Below, in pieces: positions 15,140 to 22,683 of a stretch of DNA of 23,610 nucleotides. The stretch covers positions 1 through 23,610 of the forward strand of contig BNVB01000035.1 in assembly GCA_025997795.1 (NCBI GenBank), written 5' to 3'. Every line of letters starts with the position of its first letter. Position 1 is the stretch's first letter. The translations under genes and the position numbers were made by a program. The stretch is from Spirochaetia bacterium (lineage in GTDB: Bacteria > Spirochaetota > Spirochaetia > Treponematales > Breznakiellaceae). The notes beneath the pieces were generated by a model that saw only the letters and a program-made list of their open reading frames with translations, was not told the origin of the DNA and did no database searches.

Positions 15140-16224
15140 TACTCCAAAATGGTTATTTCTACCCGCCGGTTGGCGGCCATACCTTCGGCAGTGCTGTTGT
15201 CTCCTCTAGGATGTTCCGCACCATAACCATGAACAGTGATTTCCCCGGGCTGTCTTGCTTTTAGAACAATAAGGTAATCCGCCACTGCCCGAGCCCGCAG
15301 AAAACTGGTTTGCAGGCGCCCTTCTTCGGTTCCCGCCAGAGCGGTATGGCCTGTTACCAAAATCCGCCTGCCGGGGATGGTTCTAAGAATATCCGCAATT
15401 TCCTCTAGTTTTCTCTTTTCGTCTGCGGCCAGTTCTGCCGAATTGCTCAGAAACTGGATATTGGAAAGGCTGATGGTAACCCCCTGATCGGCGGCCGTGG
15501 CAGTAGTGCCTGTTACCGATCTGTTGGTTAGCTGGGTGTTTATTTCCTCTGCCAGGGCTTTTCGTTCAGCCTGGCGCCGGGCCTCTTCTTCTTTGCGGGC
15601 TGTTTCTTCTTCTATCCGGCTGGCAGCCCTGCTGGCCGCTGCTTCTTCTGTTCTGCGTTTGGCCTCTTCTCTGCGGGCTGCCCATTCTTCCGCATTGCGG
15701 CGGGACTCTTCTGCCCTGATAACGGCTCTTTCCTCTGCTTTTCGGTTAGCTTCTTCTCTGCGGCGGATCCATTCTTCTGTCCGGGGAATGGCAGCGGCAG
15801 CCCTGTTTGCCGCTGCTTCTGCTGTCCTGCGCTGGGCCTCCTCTCTAAGGCGGGCCCATTCCTCTGCCTTAAGACGGGCCGCTTCCGCCCTGGCTGTTGT
15901 TATTTCTTCCGTTCTGCGGTTGGCCTCTTCCCTGATGCGGGCCCATTCCTCTGCCTTACGGCTGGCTTCCACGGCCCTGTTTGCCGCCACTTCTTCTGCC
16001 CTCTGGCGCACCGCTTCCCAGTGGGCAGCCCATTTTTCTGCCTTACGGTTTGATTCCGCAGCCTTGTTTGCTTCCACTTCTTCTGATCTCTGGCGGGCCA
16101 CTTCCCGGTAGGCGGCCCATTTATCCGCCCTGCCTGCCGTTTCTTCCGTCACGGAACCAGCTTCCTGCCCTATACAGACGGACAGGCAGACAAAGATCAG
16201 TATGAGAATAAGCATATTTTTCAT
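15139..16224 (-). CDS. OmpA-domain protein on a six-fold 29-residue helical stalk
   Basis: Exported envelope protein of 361 aa. The N-terminus is a hydrophobic signal (MKNMLILILIFVCLSVCIG) with Cys17 in a loose lipobox-like context, so it may be a lipoprotein under relaxed spirochaete rules or be cut by signal peptidase I. Next come six 29-residue repeats built on KAEEWAxxREEAxRRxEExxAxRA, then a Glu/Arg-rich helix, then an OmpA/MotB-type domain of about 115 residues (SNIQFLSNSAELAADEKRKL, ILVTGHTALAG, MAANRRVEITIL). That domain normally grips peptidoglycan. In the usual GHTD loop the Asp that contacts diaminopimelate is replaced by Ala here. A frame open to GTG 16239 would place the start inside the promoter -10, so ATG 16224 is preferred. 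Confidence 0.9.
   Translation of the reverse strand: MKNMLILILIFVCLSVCIGQEAGSVTEETAGRADKWAAYREVARQRSEEVEANKAAESNRKAEKWAAHWEAVRQRAEEVAANRAVEASRKAEEWARIREEANRRTEEITTARAEAARLKAEEWARLREEAQRRTAEAAANRAAAAIPRTEEWIRRREEANRKAEERAVIRAEESRRNAEEWAARREEAKRRTEEAAASRAASRIEEETARKEEEARRQAERKALAEEINTQLTNRSVTGTTATAADQGVTISLSNIQFLSNSAELAADEKRKLEEIADILRTIPGRRILVTGHTALAGTEEGRLQTSFLRARAVADYLIVLKARQPGEITVHGYGAEHPRGDNSTAEGMAANRRVEITILE
15616..16134 (-). repeat. Six tandem 87-base repeats encoding a helical rod
   Basis: Within the OmpA-like gene, six units of 29 codons (the last one codon short) align on the pattern EEWAxxREEAxRR. Twenty-nine residues equal almost exactly eight turns of an alpha helix, so the units stack in register along one face. 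The DNA copies have diverged, so this is an old expansion and not a recent slippage tract. Confidence 0.85.
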
Positions 16225-16230
16225 GGAAAA

Positions 16231-16259
16231 AGTATACACCGATATTGAAAAAAGTGCAG
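16231..16259 (-). promoter_or_regulatory. Promoter of the OmpA-like gene, predicted leaderless
   Basis: On the minus strand a weak -35 CTGCAC (16259-16254), 17 bases, TATACT (16236-16231), then 6 bases to ATG 16224. The -35 overlaps the right arm of the putative aspS terminator hairpin. Confidence 0.5.
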
Positions 16260-16270
16260 TCCTTTACTGC
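16248..16270 (-). terminator. Putative intrinsic terminator of aspS
   Basis: On the minus strand GCAGT (16270-16266), a 5-base loop, ACTGC (16260-16256), then AC and six T (16253-16248). The short stem makes it weak. It lies 15 bases past the aspS stop and overlaps the promoter of the next gene. Confidence 0.5.
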
Positions 16271-16284
16271 TGTTTTTTACGAAA

Positions 16285-18159
16285 TTATGGAGCCGGTTTT
16301 ATTACCGAAAGATGAAGCTCGTCAAGCTGCTTTTGTTCCACTTCGCCGGGGCAATCGTCCATGGGGCTCTGGGCAAAGGAATTCTTGGGAAAGGCAATAA
16401 CTTCCTTTATAGAGGTTTCTCCCGCCATAAGCATCACCAGCCGGTCCAGGCCGGGGGCTATGCCTCCGTGGGGGGGGGCTCCGTACTTAAAAGCATTGGT
16501 AAGAAAGCCAAATTTGGTTTCCGCTTCTTCATCGCTTATTCCTGCGATGGAAAAAATCCGCTTTTGCAATTCCGGCTCGTGGATTCTTATGGAGCCCGAT
16601 GCCAGTTCATAACCGTTAAGAACAAGGTCGTACAGATCGCCCTTAACCGAACCGGGATCGGATTCCAGCGAAGGGTGGTACTGTTCCTGGGGATACGAAA
16701 ACATATGATGCGCCGCTTCCCAGCCTTGTTTTTCTTCGTTGTATTCAAAGAGGGGGAAGTCCAGGATCCACACAAACTCGAAAGGTCCGTTTGTTTTGCC
16801 GTTTTTGCCGGAGGTTTTTTCGCCCGGTGCGGCGGTCAATCCCAGGTCTTTGCCAAGTTTGGAGCGGACCGCCCCCAGGGCTGTGTTGGCTGTCTTTCGT
16901 TTTGCATCCGCCGCTATAAGGATAAGATCCCCGGGGCCTGCGCCCAGTCCCCGGATAATTGCTGCCGCCGGGTTGTCCGGGGCATTTGGCATTTTGTCCT
17001 CTCTGGCAAAAAATTTGGAGACACCGCCTTCCAGGACTGCGGCTTCGGCACCGCTGCCGGAACTTACCTTCATCCACGCCAAACCTTTGGCCTTGTAAAT
17101 TTTTGCATGGGCTTCCAGTTCTTCTATCTGTTTGCGGGAATAGGGGGTCTTCATCATATCCGCCGGAACTACCAGCGCCTTGACTGCACCGCCTGCGGCG
17201 AGGGCATCCTTAAAGGCCTGGAAACCGCCTGATTCCACATAGGGATCAAAATCCTTTAGGGGAAGGTCAAAGCGCAGGTCCGGTTTATCGGTACCATACT
17301 TTTCCATGGCCTCTTCATAACTAAGCCGCTTAAAATGCGGGGGAAGATCAAACCCCAGGGTTTTTTTAAACACATGGCCCATAAGGCCTTCGGTCATGGC
17401 AAGCACATCGTCCCGGCCGACAAAACTCATTTCAATATCAATTTGGGTAAACTCCGGCTGTCGGTCGCCCCGGGCATCTTCATCACGGTAACACCGGGCA
17501 ATCTGAAAATATTTGTCGAACCCCGATGCCATAAGAAGCTGTTTGTACAACTGGGGCGATTGGGGAAGGGCATAAAACTTACCCGGATAAAGCCGGGAGG
17601 GAACCAGATAATCCCGGGCGCCTTCGGGGGTGGACCGGATAAAGGTTGGCGTTTCTATTTCGTAAAAACCCTGGGATGTCATCCATTCCCGGACGGCAAA
17701 AGCCGTATCGTGGCGGAGTTTTATACGCCGCTGCATTCCCGCAGAACGGAGATCCAGGTACCGGTACTTGAGCCGCAGATCTTCGTTGGCGTTGGTTTCT
17801 TCTTCGCTTACCTGGAAAGGAAGAACCTCAGAGCGGTTAAGGATAACCAGCTTTTGCACCGCCACTTCAACTTCGCCGGTTTTCATATCGGGGTTTATCA
17901 TTGAATCGGGCCGGGAGCGGACCAGGCCTTCCACGGCAATACAATATTCGTTGCGGAGTTCCGCAGCCAGGGCGCTTAGTTCCGCCGGAGCATCTTCGTC
18001 AATAACCGTTTGGGTAATACCATACCGGTCCCTAAGGTTAATAAAAGTTATGCCCCCGTGATCCCGTTTGCGGTTTACCCATCCGTTAAGGGTTACGGTT
18101 TTTCCCGTTTCGGTTTTGCGCAGGGCTCCGCAATTGACCGTTCGTTTATGCTGTTCCAT
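16285..18159 (-). CDS. aspS: Aspartyl-tRNA synthetase, bacterial type
   Basis: Class II aminoacyl-tRNA synthetase of 624 aa that charges tRNA-Asp. The N-terminal OB-fold anticodon domain (about 1-105) contains LNGWVNRKRDHGGITFINLRD. The catalytic core has YRYLDLR, TPTFIRSTPEGARDYLVPSR, LPQSPQLYKQLLM, motif 2 FQIARCYRDEDARGDRQPEFTQID, and motif 3 GIAPGLDRLVMLM near the C-terminus. The bacterial GAD insertion occupies roughly residues 300-420, after YGTDKPDLRF. It is slightly longer than E. coli AspRS (590 aa), mainly from extra residues in and after the insertion. The frame is open to 18195, but ATG 18159 gives the normal start (MEQHKRTVNCG). Discriminating versus non-discriminating charging cannot be decided by eye. 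Confidence 0.97.
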   Translation of the reverse strand: MEQHKRTVNCGALRKTETGKTVTLNGWVNRKRDHGGITFINLRDRYGITQTVIDEDAPAELSALAAELRNEYCIAVEGLVRSRPDSMINPDMKTGEVEVAVQKLVILNRSEVLPFQVSEEETNANEDLRLKYRYLDLRSAGMQRRIKLRHDTAFAVREWMTSQGFYEIETPTFIRSTPEGARDYLVPSRLYPGKFYALPQSPQLYKQLLMASGFDKYFQIARCYRDEDARGDRQPEFTQIDIEMSFVGRDDVLAMTEGLMGHVFKKTLGFDLPPHFKRLSYEEAMEKYGTDKPDLRFDLPLKDFDPYVESGGFQAFKDALAAGGAVKALVVPADMMKTPYSRKQIEELEAHAKIYKAKGLAWMKVSSGSGAEAAVLEGGVSKFFAREDKMPNAPDNPAAAIIRGLGAGPGDLILIAADAKRKTANTALGAVRSKLGKDLGLTAAPGEKTSGKNGKTNGPFEFVWILDFPLFEYNEEKQGWEAAHHMFSYPQEQYHPSLESDPGSVKGDLYDLVLNGYELASGSIRIHEPELQKRIFSIAGISDEEAETKFGFLTNAFKYGAPPHGGIAPGLDRLVMLMAGETSIKEVIAFPKNSFAQSPMDDCPGEVEQKQLDELHLSVIKPAP

Positions 18160-18166
18160 ACAATGT

Positions 18167-18195
18167 ATCATACCCGGTGTTTTGCTGTGAAACAA
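18167..18195 (-). promoter_or_regulatory. Promoter of aspS, predicted leaderless
   Basis: On the minus strand TTGTTT (18195-18190), 17 bases, TATGAT (18172-18167), then 7 bases to ATG 18159. There is no Shine-Dalgarno and no T-box-like leader, so aspS does not appear to be controlled by an RNA element. Confidence 0.6.
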
Positions 18196-18247
18196 GGACC
18201 GTCAATATGCGGGTGCATACATACTGTACCTTACACAGGTATAGTAG

Positions 18248-18253
18248 TATACT
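18248..18253 (+). promoter_or_regulatory. -10 element for the PBP1C gene, very short leader
   Basis: TATACT at 18248-18253 lies 13 bases before ATG 18267, giving a leader of roughly 6 bases with no Shine-Dalgarno. The -35 is poor (CTGTAC or TGTACC around 18224-18230). It faces away from the aspS promoter. Confidence 0.45.
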
Positions 18254-18266
18254 TACACGAAAAAAT

Positions 18267-20504
18267 ATGAACAACCACCACCGGCCCCCATTGGCTGCTG
18301 CGGCCTTTTTTTTGCTGTTGTATCTTTTTCTCCGCTTTTCTCCCTATGGGGCATTGGCTCTTTTTTTGGAACGGCCCTGTAGTACCCGCTTTTTTGATCG
18401 CCGGGGGAATCTTGTGCAGATAGTTCCCCTGGAAGACGGCCTGCGCCGGGAATACGAGCCGGCCATACCACCCGCTGTGGCGGCAGTTTTTATCAGTGCC
18501 GAGGATGAGCGGTTTTACGGCCACGCCGGCATTGATCCCTTATCGGTACTGCGGGCGGCTTTTCAAAATATCCGGGAAGGCCGGAGGGTAAGCGGCGCTT
18601 CGACTATTACCATGCAGCTGGCCCGGATCATCGCTCCCAAAAAAGGACAGCGTGGTTTTGCCGCAAAAGCGGCAGAGGCATTTAATGCACTGCGGCTGGA
18701 AGTCCGTTTTTCTAAAAAAGAGATTCTTTCCATGTACCTTAACGCCATCCCCTTCGGTTTTCAAACCGAAGGGATAGCTTCGGCGGCCCGGAATTTTTTT
18801 GCCGCCGATCTTGACGTTCTTTCCCCGGCGGAAACATTTTGTCTGGCGGTAATTCCCCGGCGGCCGGCGGCGTACAACCCCCTTACCGAAAAGGCTGCCT
18901 GTGTGGAAGCTGCCCGGAAACTGGCAGGACGTTTTGCGGAAAACCCATACCGGGCCGCCGCTTTTCCCCTTTATGCTTCCCTTAGCGGCGGCGATTGGGA
19001 AACCCTCCGGCCGGAGCGTTTTCAGTATCCCAACTATATGCCAAACCTGGTGTATCATGTTTATTCCCGCTTCTCTGGTCTTTCCGATTATGTACTTTCT
19101 GCGGATTTGGAATTGCAGACTTTTGCGGAGGATCTTGTGGGATCCAATCTGCGCCGTTATGCTTCTTCCCGGCTTTCCAATGGGGCGGCCATTGTCATTG
19201 ATAACCGGACCGGAAAAGTGCTTGTCTGGGCAGGCGGCGCTTACGATGATGGAAGTGAAATTGACGGCGTATTGGTACGCAGCCAGATGGGGAGCAGCAT
19301 GAAGCCCTTCCTCTATGCCATGGCGCTGGAAAAGGGTTACAAACCTTCTGATGTACTGGCGGACATTCCGTCCAAATATGGCAGCAGCGAAGTGTACATA
19401 CCCCGGAATTTTAACAACCGTTTTAACGGCCCTGTGCTCTTTCGTACCGCGCTGGCTTCAAGCCTTAATATACCTGCGGTGGATCTGCTCTACCGCCTGG
19501 GGGTACAAAACTATGGACAGTTTCTGGCCGCTGCCGGTTTTGCCTTGAGCCCGGAAGAAACAGAAGCCGCAGGGCTGGGGCTGGCCCTGGGCAATGCCCC
19601 GGTAAGCCTTGCAGAACTGGCCGCGGCATTCAGCGTTTTTCCCCGGGACGGCCTTAGGCTTTCACTTGGTTTTGACCAGGGGGAAAAATCCGGTATACGC
19701 AGTGATTCTGCCGAACGGATAATGAGCGCCGACACGGCGCGGATTATCTGTTCCATTCTTTCTGATCGCAGCGCACGGCTCCTTGCCTTTGGAAGGGGAA
19801 CAAACTTCGAGACTCCTTTTCCCGCCATGTTCAAAACCGGAACGGCCAATCAGTATCAAAGCATTGTTGCGCTTGGAGCCACAACTCGTTTTACCGCCGC
19901 GGTGTGGATGGGGAATTTTTCGGGCGTTACGGTGATGGGCAGAACCGGAAGTTCTCTCCCCGCTTCGGTGGTCCGCTCACTCTTGATGCGGGCAGAAGGC
20001 GTTTCGGAACGAGGGCCCTTTCAACGGCCCGTGGAACAATTCCGCGAACCCGGGGGATGGATCAAAGTTCCCGTCTGCGCTCTTTCGGGACTTGCGCCAT
20101 CCGCTGCGTGTCCTTCGATAATCGAAGAATTCGAGCGGCCTGATTGGACAGGCGAAAATTGTACCTGGCACAGCGATTCGGGAAAAGTGGTGTACCCGCC
20201 GGAATACCAGAGCTGGTTTTTTTCCTTTCCCCGGGAAGGGGACATCGACTATTCCGCCGCGCCATTGGAAATTATGACCCCCCGGGACAACTATGTTTTT
20301 CTTCCGCCGGGTGGAACAGGCAGCAAGAGCATACCGGTAGAAGTAACCGGCGGCAGCGGCGATGAACTTACCGTGGACTATAGCGGCGAAGTTTTTACCG
20401 TTCCCCGGCCTTTTGTGTTTTTCCTGCCCTACAGACCGGGCCGCCATACCCTAACGGTAACAAACGGCAGTGAAAGCGATACAGTGCGGTTTAGCGCGGA
20501 ATAA
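18267..20504 (+). CDS. pbpC: Penicillin-binding protein 1C (bifunctional peptidoglycan synthase)
   Basis: Inner-membrane peptidoglycan synthase of 745 aa with its bulk outside the cytoplasm. One N-terminal membrane helix (about 9-35) is followed by a family-51 glycosyltransferase: AEDERFYGHAGIDPLSVLRA with catalytic Glu79, then SGASTITMQLAR and EILSMYLNAIPFG. The transpeptidase domain carries SSMK with nucleophile Ser343, SLN at 399-401 and KTGTA at 523-527, all intact. A C-terminal domain of about 90 residues (YVFLPPGGTGSKSIPVEV to the end) matches the beta-sandwich that marks PBP1C. ATG 18267 is chosen because upstream in-frame codons fall in the aspS promoter. No alpha-2-macroglobulin partner gene is adjacent, unlike in enterobacteria. 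Confidence 0.93.
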   Translation: MNNHHRPPLAAAAFFLLLYLFLRFSPYGALALFLERPCSTRFFDRRGNLVQIVPLEDGLRREYEPAIPPAVAAVFISAEDERFYGHAGIDPLSVLRAAFQNIREGRRVSGASTITMQLARIIAPKKGQRGFAAKAAEAFNALRLEVRFSKKEILSMYLNAIPFGFQTEGIASAARNFFAADLDVLSPAETFCLAVIPRRPAAYNPLTEKAACVEAARKLAGRFAENPYRAAAFPLYASLSGGDWETLRPERFQYPNYMPNLVYHVYSRFSGLSDYVLSADLELQTFAEDLVGSNLRRYASSRLSNGAAIVIDNRTGKVLVWAGGAYDDGSEIDGVLVRSQMGSSMKPFLYAMALEKGYKPSDVLADIPSKYGSSEVYIPRNFNNRFNGPVLFRTALASSLNIPAVDLLYRLGVQNYGQFLAAAGFALSPEETEAAGLGLALGNAPVSLAELAAAFSVFPRDGLRLSLGFDQGEKSGIRSDSAERIMSADTARIICSILSDRSARLLAFGRGTNFETPFPAMFKTGTANQYQSIVALGATTRFTAAVWMGNFSGVTVMGRTGSSLPASVVRSLLMRAEGVSERGPFQRPVEQFREPGGWIKVPVCALSGLAPSAACPSIIEEFERPDWTGENCTWHSDSGKVVYPPEYQSWFFSFPREGDIDYSAAPLEIMTPRDNYVFLPPGGTGSKSIPVEVTGGSGDELTVDYSGEVFTVPRPFVFFLPYRPGRHTLTVTNGSESDTVRFSAE

Positions 20505-20539
20505 AAACAAAACCCCGCCGCAGGCGGCCTTTAGCGGGG
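20503..20539 (-). terminator. Intrinsic terminator of hydF
   Basis: On the minus strand CCCCGC (20539-20534), a 15-base interval, GCGGGG (20518-20513), then TTTTGTTTTT (20512-20503). An alternative inner stem CCGCC/GGCGG exists. The T-tract overlaps the pbpC stop codon on the other strand. Read on the plus strand there is no T-tract, so it serves mainly hydF. Confidence 0.8.
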
Positions 20540-20543
20540 AACC

Positions 20544-21809
20544 TCATTGTAATTCGTTCAGTAAACCGGGAAACATCCCCAGGCTACGTTTAAGTATCCC
20601 CTGGATATGGGCAATGGCGATTCCATAGTTGGTAAAGGGAATGTTCTGATCCGCAGCACAGTCCCGGCGGTACTTCATTTCCCGTTCGTTAAGCATACAG
20701 GCCCCGCAATGGAGAACCAACTTGTAGGGCGAAAGATCCCCGGGGAATTCGCCGCCGGAGGTAAATGCAAATTCGGGATTTTTCCCCGTGTGCTGTTTAA
20801 TCCACCGGGGCAGTTTAACCGTGCCAATATCGTCACACTGCCGGTGATGGGTACATCCTTCGCAGATGAGGATTTTGTCACCGTCTTCGATATGGTCAAG
20901 CGCCGTTACTCCCCGGACAGCGGCGGCAAGAAAACCCTTAAGCCGGGCAAAGAGAATAGAAAACGACGTAAGGGGAATGTCCGGCGGCGTATCGGCAGAA
21001 ACCCTGGCAAAAGCCTGGCTGTCGGTAACCACGAGGGCGGGTTTTTTCCCCAGCTGCTCCAGCGTTTCTTTGAGCTGAAATTCCTTTACCACCATAGCCG
21101 CCGCATCCGCCTCCAGCACATCCCGGATGGTCTGCTGCTGGGGAAGGATCATCCTGCCCTTGGGGGCCGCCGAATCAATGGGCGTTACCAATACAACAAA
21201 ATCACCTGGTTTAACAAGGTCTCCCACAATGCGCAGTTTAAAGTCTTCGGTTTTTGCCAGAGCGGCAATTTGTTCTTTAAGTTCCCGGATGGCGGCGCCT
21301 GTTTTTGCGCTGACAAAAATGGCAGGGCCCGCATCGGTTGTTACAGGATTCGCCTGAGCGGGGCCCGCTTTATCCCTTGAGGCTGAACCGGCGGCCAGCA
21401 AATCACTTTTGTTATACGCAATAATGTAGGGAATGTTTTTTTCCCGGAAGAGGGCAATTAATTCTTTTTCCGAACCGGAAAGTTCCCCGCCGGTATGTTC
21501 CGTTTCTGCGGCGTCCACCGCCAAAACTGCCACGTCGGTTTTGTTAAGGACCTGCCGGGCTTTCCGGATCCGCTGCTCCCCCAGCGCACCCTCGTCGTCA
21601 ATTCCCGGTGTGTCGATGATCAGCACCGGCCCCAGGGGGAGCAGTTCCATGGATTTGGAAACCGGGTCCGTGGTGGTTCCCTTGATTTCCGAAACAATAA
21701 CCAGGTCCTGGCCGGTGACGGCATTAACAAGGCTTGATTTACCTGCATTACGGCGGCCAAAAAATCCGATATGAACCCGGTTGGCCTGGGGTGTGTCATT
21801 CATGCTCAT
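20544..21809 (-). CDS. hydF: [FeFe]-hydrogenase maturation GTPase HydF
   Basis: Scaffold protein that receives the 2Fe subcluster from HydE and HydG and delivers it to [FeFe]-hydrogenase; 421 aa, family length. The N-terminal GTPase has Walker A FFGRRNAGKSSLVNAV, switch GTTTDPV, DTPGIDDEGALG and NKSD. A middle dimerisation domain follows. The C-terminal cluster-binding domain has the CxH...HCxxC ligand set: CTHH followed about 45 residues later by HCGACM. ATG 21809 (MSMNDTPQ) is chosen because the promoter -10 lies 6 bases before it; a second ATG is at 21803. Its presence implies a functional [FeFe]-hydrogenase elsewhere in the genome. Bases 20982-21108 recur inverted at the right end of the window. 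Confidence 0.97.
   Translation of the reverse strand: MSMNDTPQANRVHIGFFGRRNAGKSSLVNAVTGQDLVIVSEIKGTTTDPVSKSMELLPLGPVLIIDTPGIDDEGALGEQRIRKARQVLNKTDVAVLAVDAAETEHTGGELSGSEKELIALFREKNIPYIIAYNKSDLLAAGSASRDKAGPAQANPVTTDAGPAIFVSAKTGAAIRELKEQIAALAKTEDFKLRIVGDLVKPGDFVVLVTPIDSAAPKGRMILPQQQTIRDVLEADAAAMVVKEFQLKETLEQLGKKPALVVTDSQAFARVSADTPPDIPLTSFSILFARLKGFLAAAVRGVTALDHIEDGDKILICEGCTHHRQCDDIGTVKLPRWIKQHTGKNPEFAFTSGGEFPGDLSPYKLVLHCGACMLNEREMKYRRDCAADQNIPFTNYGIAIAHIQGILKRSLGMFPGLLNELQ
20982..21108. repeat. Left arm of a perfect 127-base inverted repeat (inside hydF)
   Basis: Reverse complement is identical, base for base, to 23484-23610. The arm is ordinary hydF coding sequence, so this is the source copy. 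Base 21109 (g) no longer pairs with 23483 (a). Confidence 0.97.
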
Positions 21810-21815
21810 AGGTAC

Positions 21816-21845
21816 AGTGTAGTTCTTATTTTTACCTTTCGGCAA
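21816..21845 (-). promoter_or_regulatory. Promoter of hydF, predicted leaderless
   Basis: On the minus strand TTGCCG (21845-21840), 18 bases, TACACT (21821-21816), then 6 bases to ATG 21809. It fits wholly in the 44-base gap between the MetF-like stop and hydF, so hydF can be expressed independently of the gene upstream. Confidence 0.5.
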
Positions 21846-21853
21846 GAACCGTA

Positions 21854-22627
21854 TCACCCGGGCCAGATGCCCGAAATATATGCGGATAAATCCATTTTGA
21901 TGGGCATAAGGTAAAGGTTAAAACTATTTGATTCGCAGAACTGCAGTACCTGCCGGGCAAAGCTGATATTCCAGTCCAGGTCGAGCCTGAACGAGCGGGG
22001 AAAGATCGCCCTGTTCCGGGATTCCCAGTATTGCCGGTTCCCCGCAGTTAATACCGGGGCAATTCCCCAAAAAACCCGCTTCCCCTCCAGATATTCGGCA
22101 TAAATTTCCAAGAGCCGCAAATCAAAAAAAGGCTGGCTCATAAAACCTGCAGCTCCCGCTGCTTCCTTGGCCGTTAGGTAATCCAGCTCGTAACGGATAT
22201 TGGTTCTGTAGGGATCAAAGGCGGCGTATATTTCCAGCTCCGGCAGTTCGGCTTTAAGTTTTTTGATAAAAGGAATGGTGGGCGAATCCGTTAACTCCTC
22301 CATGGAGTTAACGGAGTATGTTTTACTATCCGCCGCCGGTGAATCCCCGGCAATAACCAGCGCTTTTGTGATAGACTGTTCCCGGAAAAAATCCGTTAAA
22401 GGAAAAGCTTCGTCCAGCGAAAAGTCCCTGGCCCTTAGATGGGGAATAAGCGTTTTATCCAGCGGCGGCTGGGTCTTTAAGATACCGCAGGCTTCCCAGG
22501 AACGGATGGGAAAACGCAGCAAATCGGGAATGTTGACGCAGGTAATACCGGGATACGATTTGCAGATCCCCGCATCCGTCTGTAACGAAAGCAAATTGCG
22601 GGGCACCATTTCCAAAGAAACTTCCAT
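21854..22627 (-). CDS. Short methylenetetrahydrofolate reductase-like protein
   Basis: A 257-aa protein that appears to be a divergent MetF, the TIM-barrel flavoenzyme interconverting methylene- and methyl-tetrahydrofolate. It is some 30-40 residues shorter than typical bacterial MetF. MetF-like features: EVSLEMVPRN at the position of the usual EFFPP-type start, ALVIAGDSP (the GD pattern of the folate-site strand), AAFDPYRTN matching the AxxPxxH region, a KEAAGAAGFMSQPFFD strand (canonical K..AGAxFxxTQ), and FWGIAPVL (canonical GIxPI). The active-site context is therefore partly altered and the start is compressed. In hydrogen-using or acetogenic treponemes such an enzyme would serve one-carbon metabolism, but the true substrate is uncertain. 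It is divergent from a sugar-binding lipoprotein gene and upstream of hydF. Confidence 0.75.
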   Translation of the reverse strand: MEVSLEMVPRNLLSLQTDAGICKSYPGITCVNIPDLLRFPIRSWEACGILKTQPPLDKTLIPHLRARDFSLDEAFPLTDFFREQSITKALVIAGDSPAADSKTYSVNSMEELTDSPTIPFIKKLKAELPELEIYAAFDPYRTNIRYELDYLTAKEAAGAAGFMSQPFFDLRLLEIYAEYLEGKRVFWGIAPVLTAGNRQYWESRNRAIFPRSFRLDLDWNISFARQVLQFCESNSFNLYLMPIKMDLSAYISGIWPG

Positions 22628-22633
22628 TGCCGT

Positions 22634-22662
22634 AGCATACTCCGTAATTGCGGTTTCCGCAA
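22634..22662 (-). promoter_or_regulatory. Promoter of the MetF-like gene, predicted leaderless
   Basis: On the minus strand TTGCGG (22662-22657), 17 bases, TATGCT (22639-22634), then 6 bases to ATG 22627. Its -35 is one arm of the palindrome at 22646-22664. Confidence 0.6.
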
Positions 22663-22664
22663 TT
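22646..22664. promoter_or_regulatory. Perfect 8-3-8 palindrome carrying both divergent -35 hexamers
   Basis: AATTGCGG, TTT, CCGCAATT. Each arm contains TTGCGG reading outward toward its own gene. Sited between two divergent promoters, it could be an operator for a dimeric repressor that blocks both, or simply the product of two abutting promoters. Confidence 0.6.
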
Positions 22665-22676
22665 GTGTGCTACCAT
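22648..22676 (+). promoter_or_regulatory. Promoter of the XylF-like gene, predicted leaderless
   Basis: TTGCGG (22648-22653), 17 bases, TACCAT (22671-22676), then 7 bases to ATG 22684. The -10 is weaker than that of the divergent gene. Confidence 0.5.
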
Positions 22677-22683
22677 CGGGATT

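Noticed and set aside
15497..16111. Ser/Ala/Leu-rich 204-aa frame on the plus strand
   Set aside because: It is the antisense of the 87-base repeat region of the OmpA-like gene; repeats keep antisense frames open without coding meaning.
16312..17232. Open frame of 306 aa on the plus strand
   Set aside because: It lies entirely within aspS on the opposite strand, reads as low-similarity Gly/Cys/Phe-rich sequence, and has no start signal; aspS is intact with all class II motifs.
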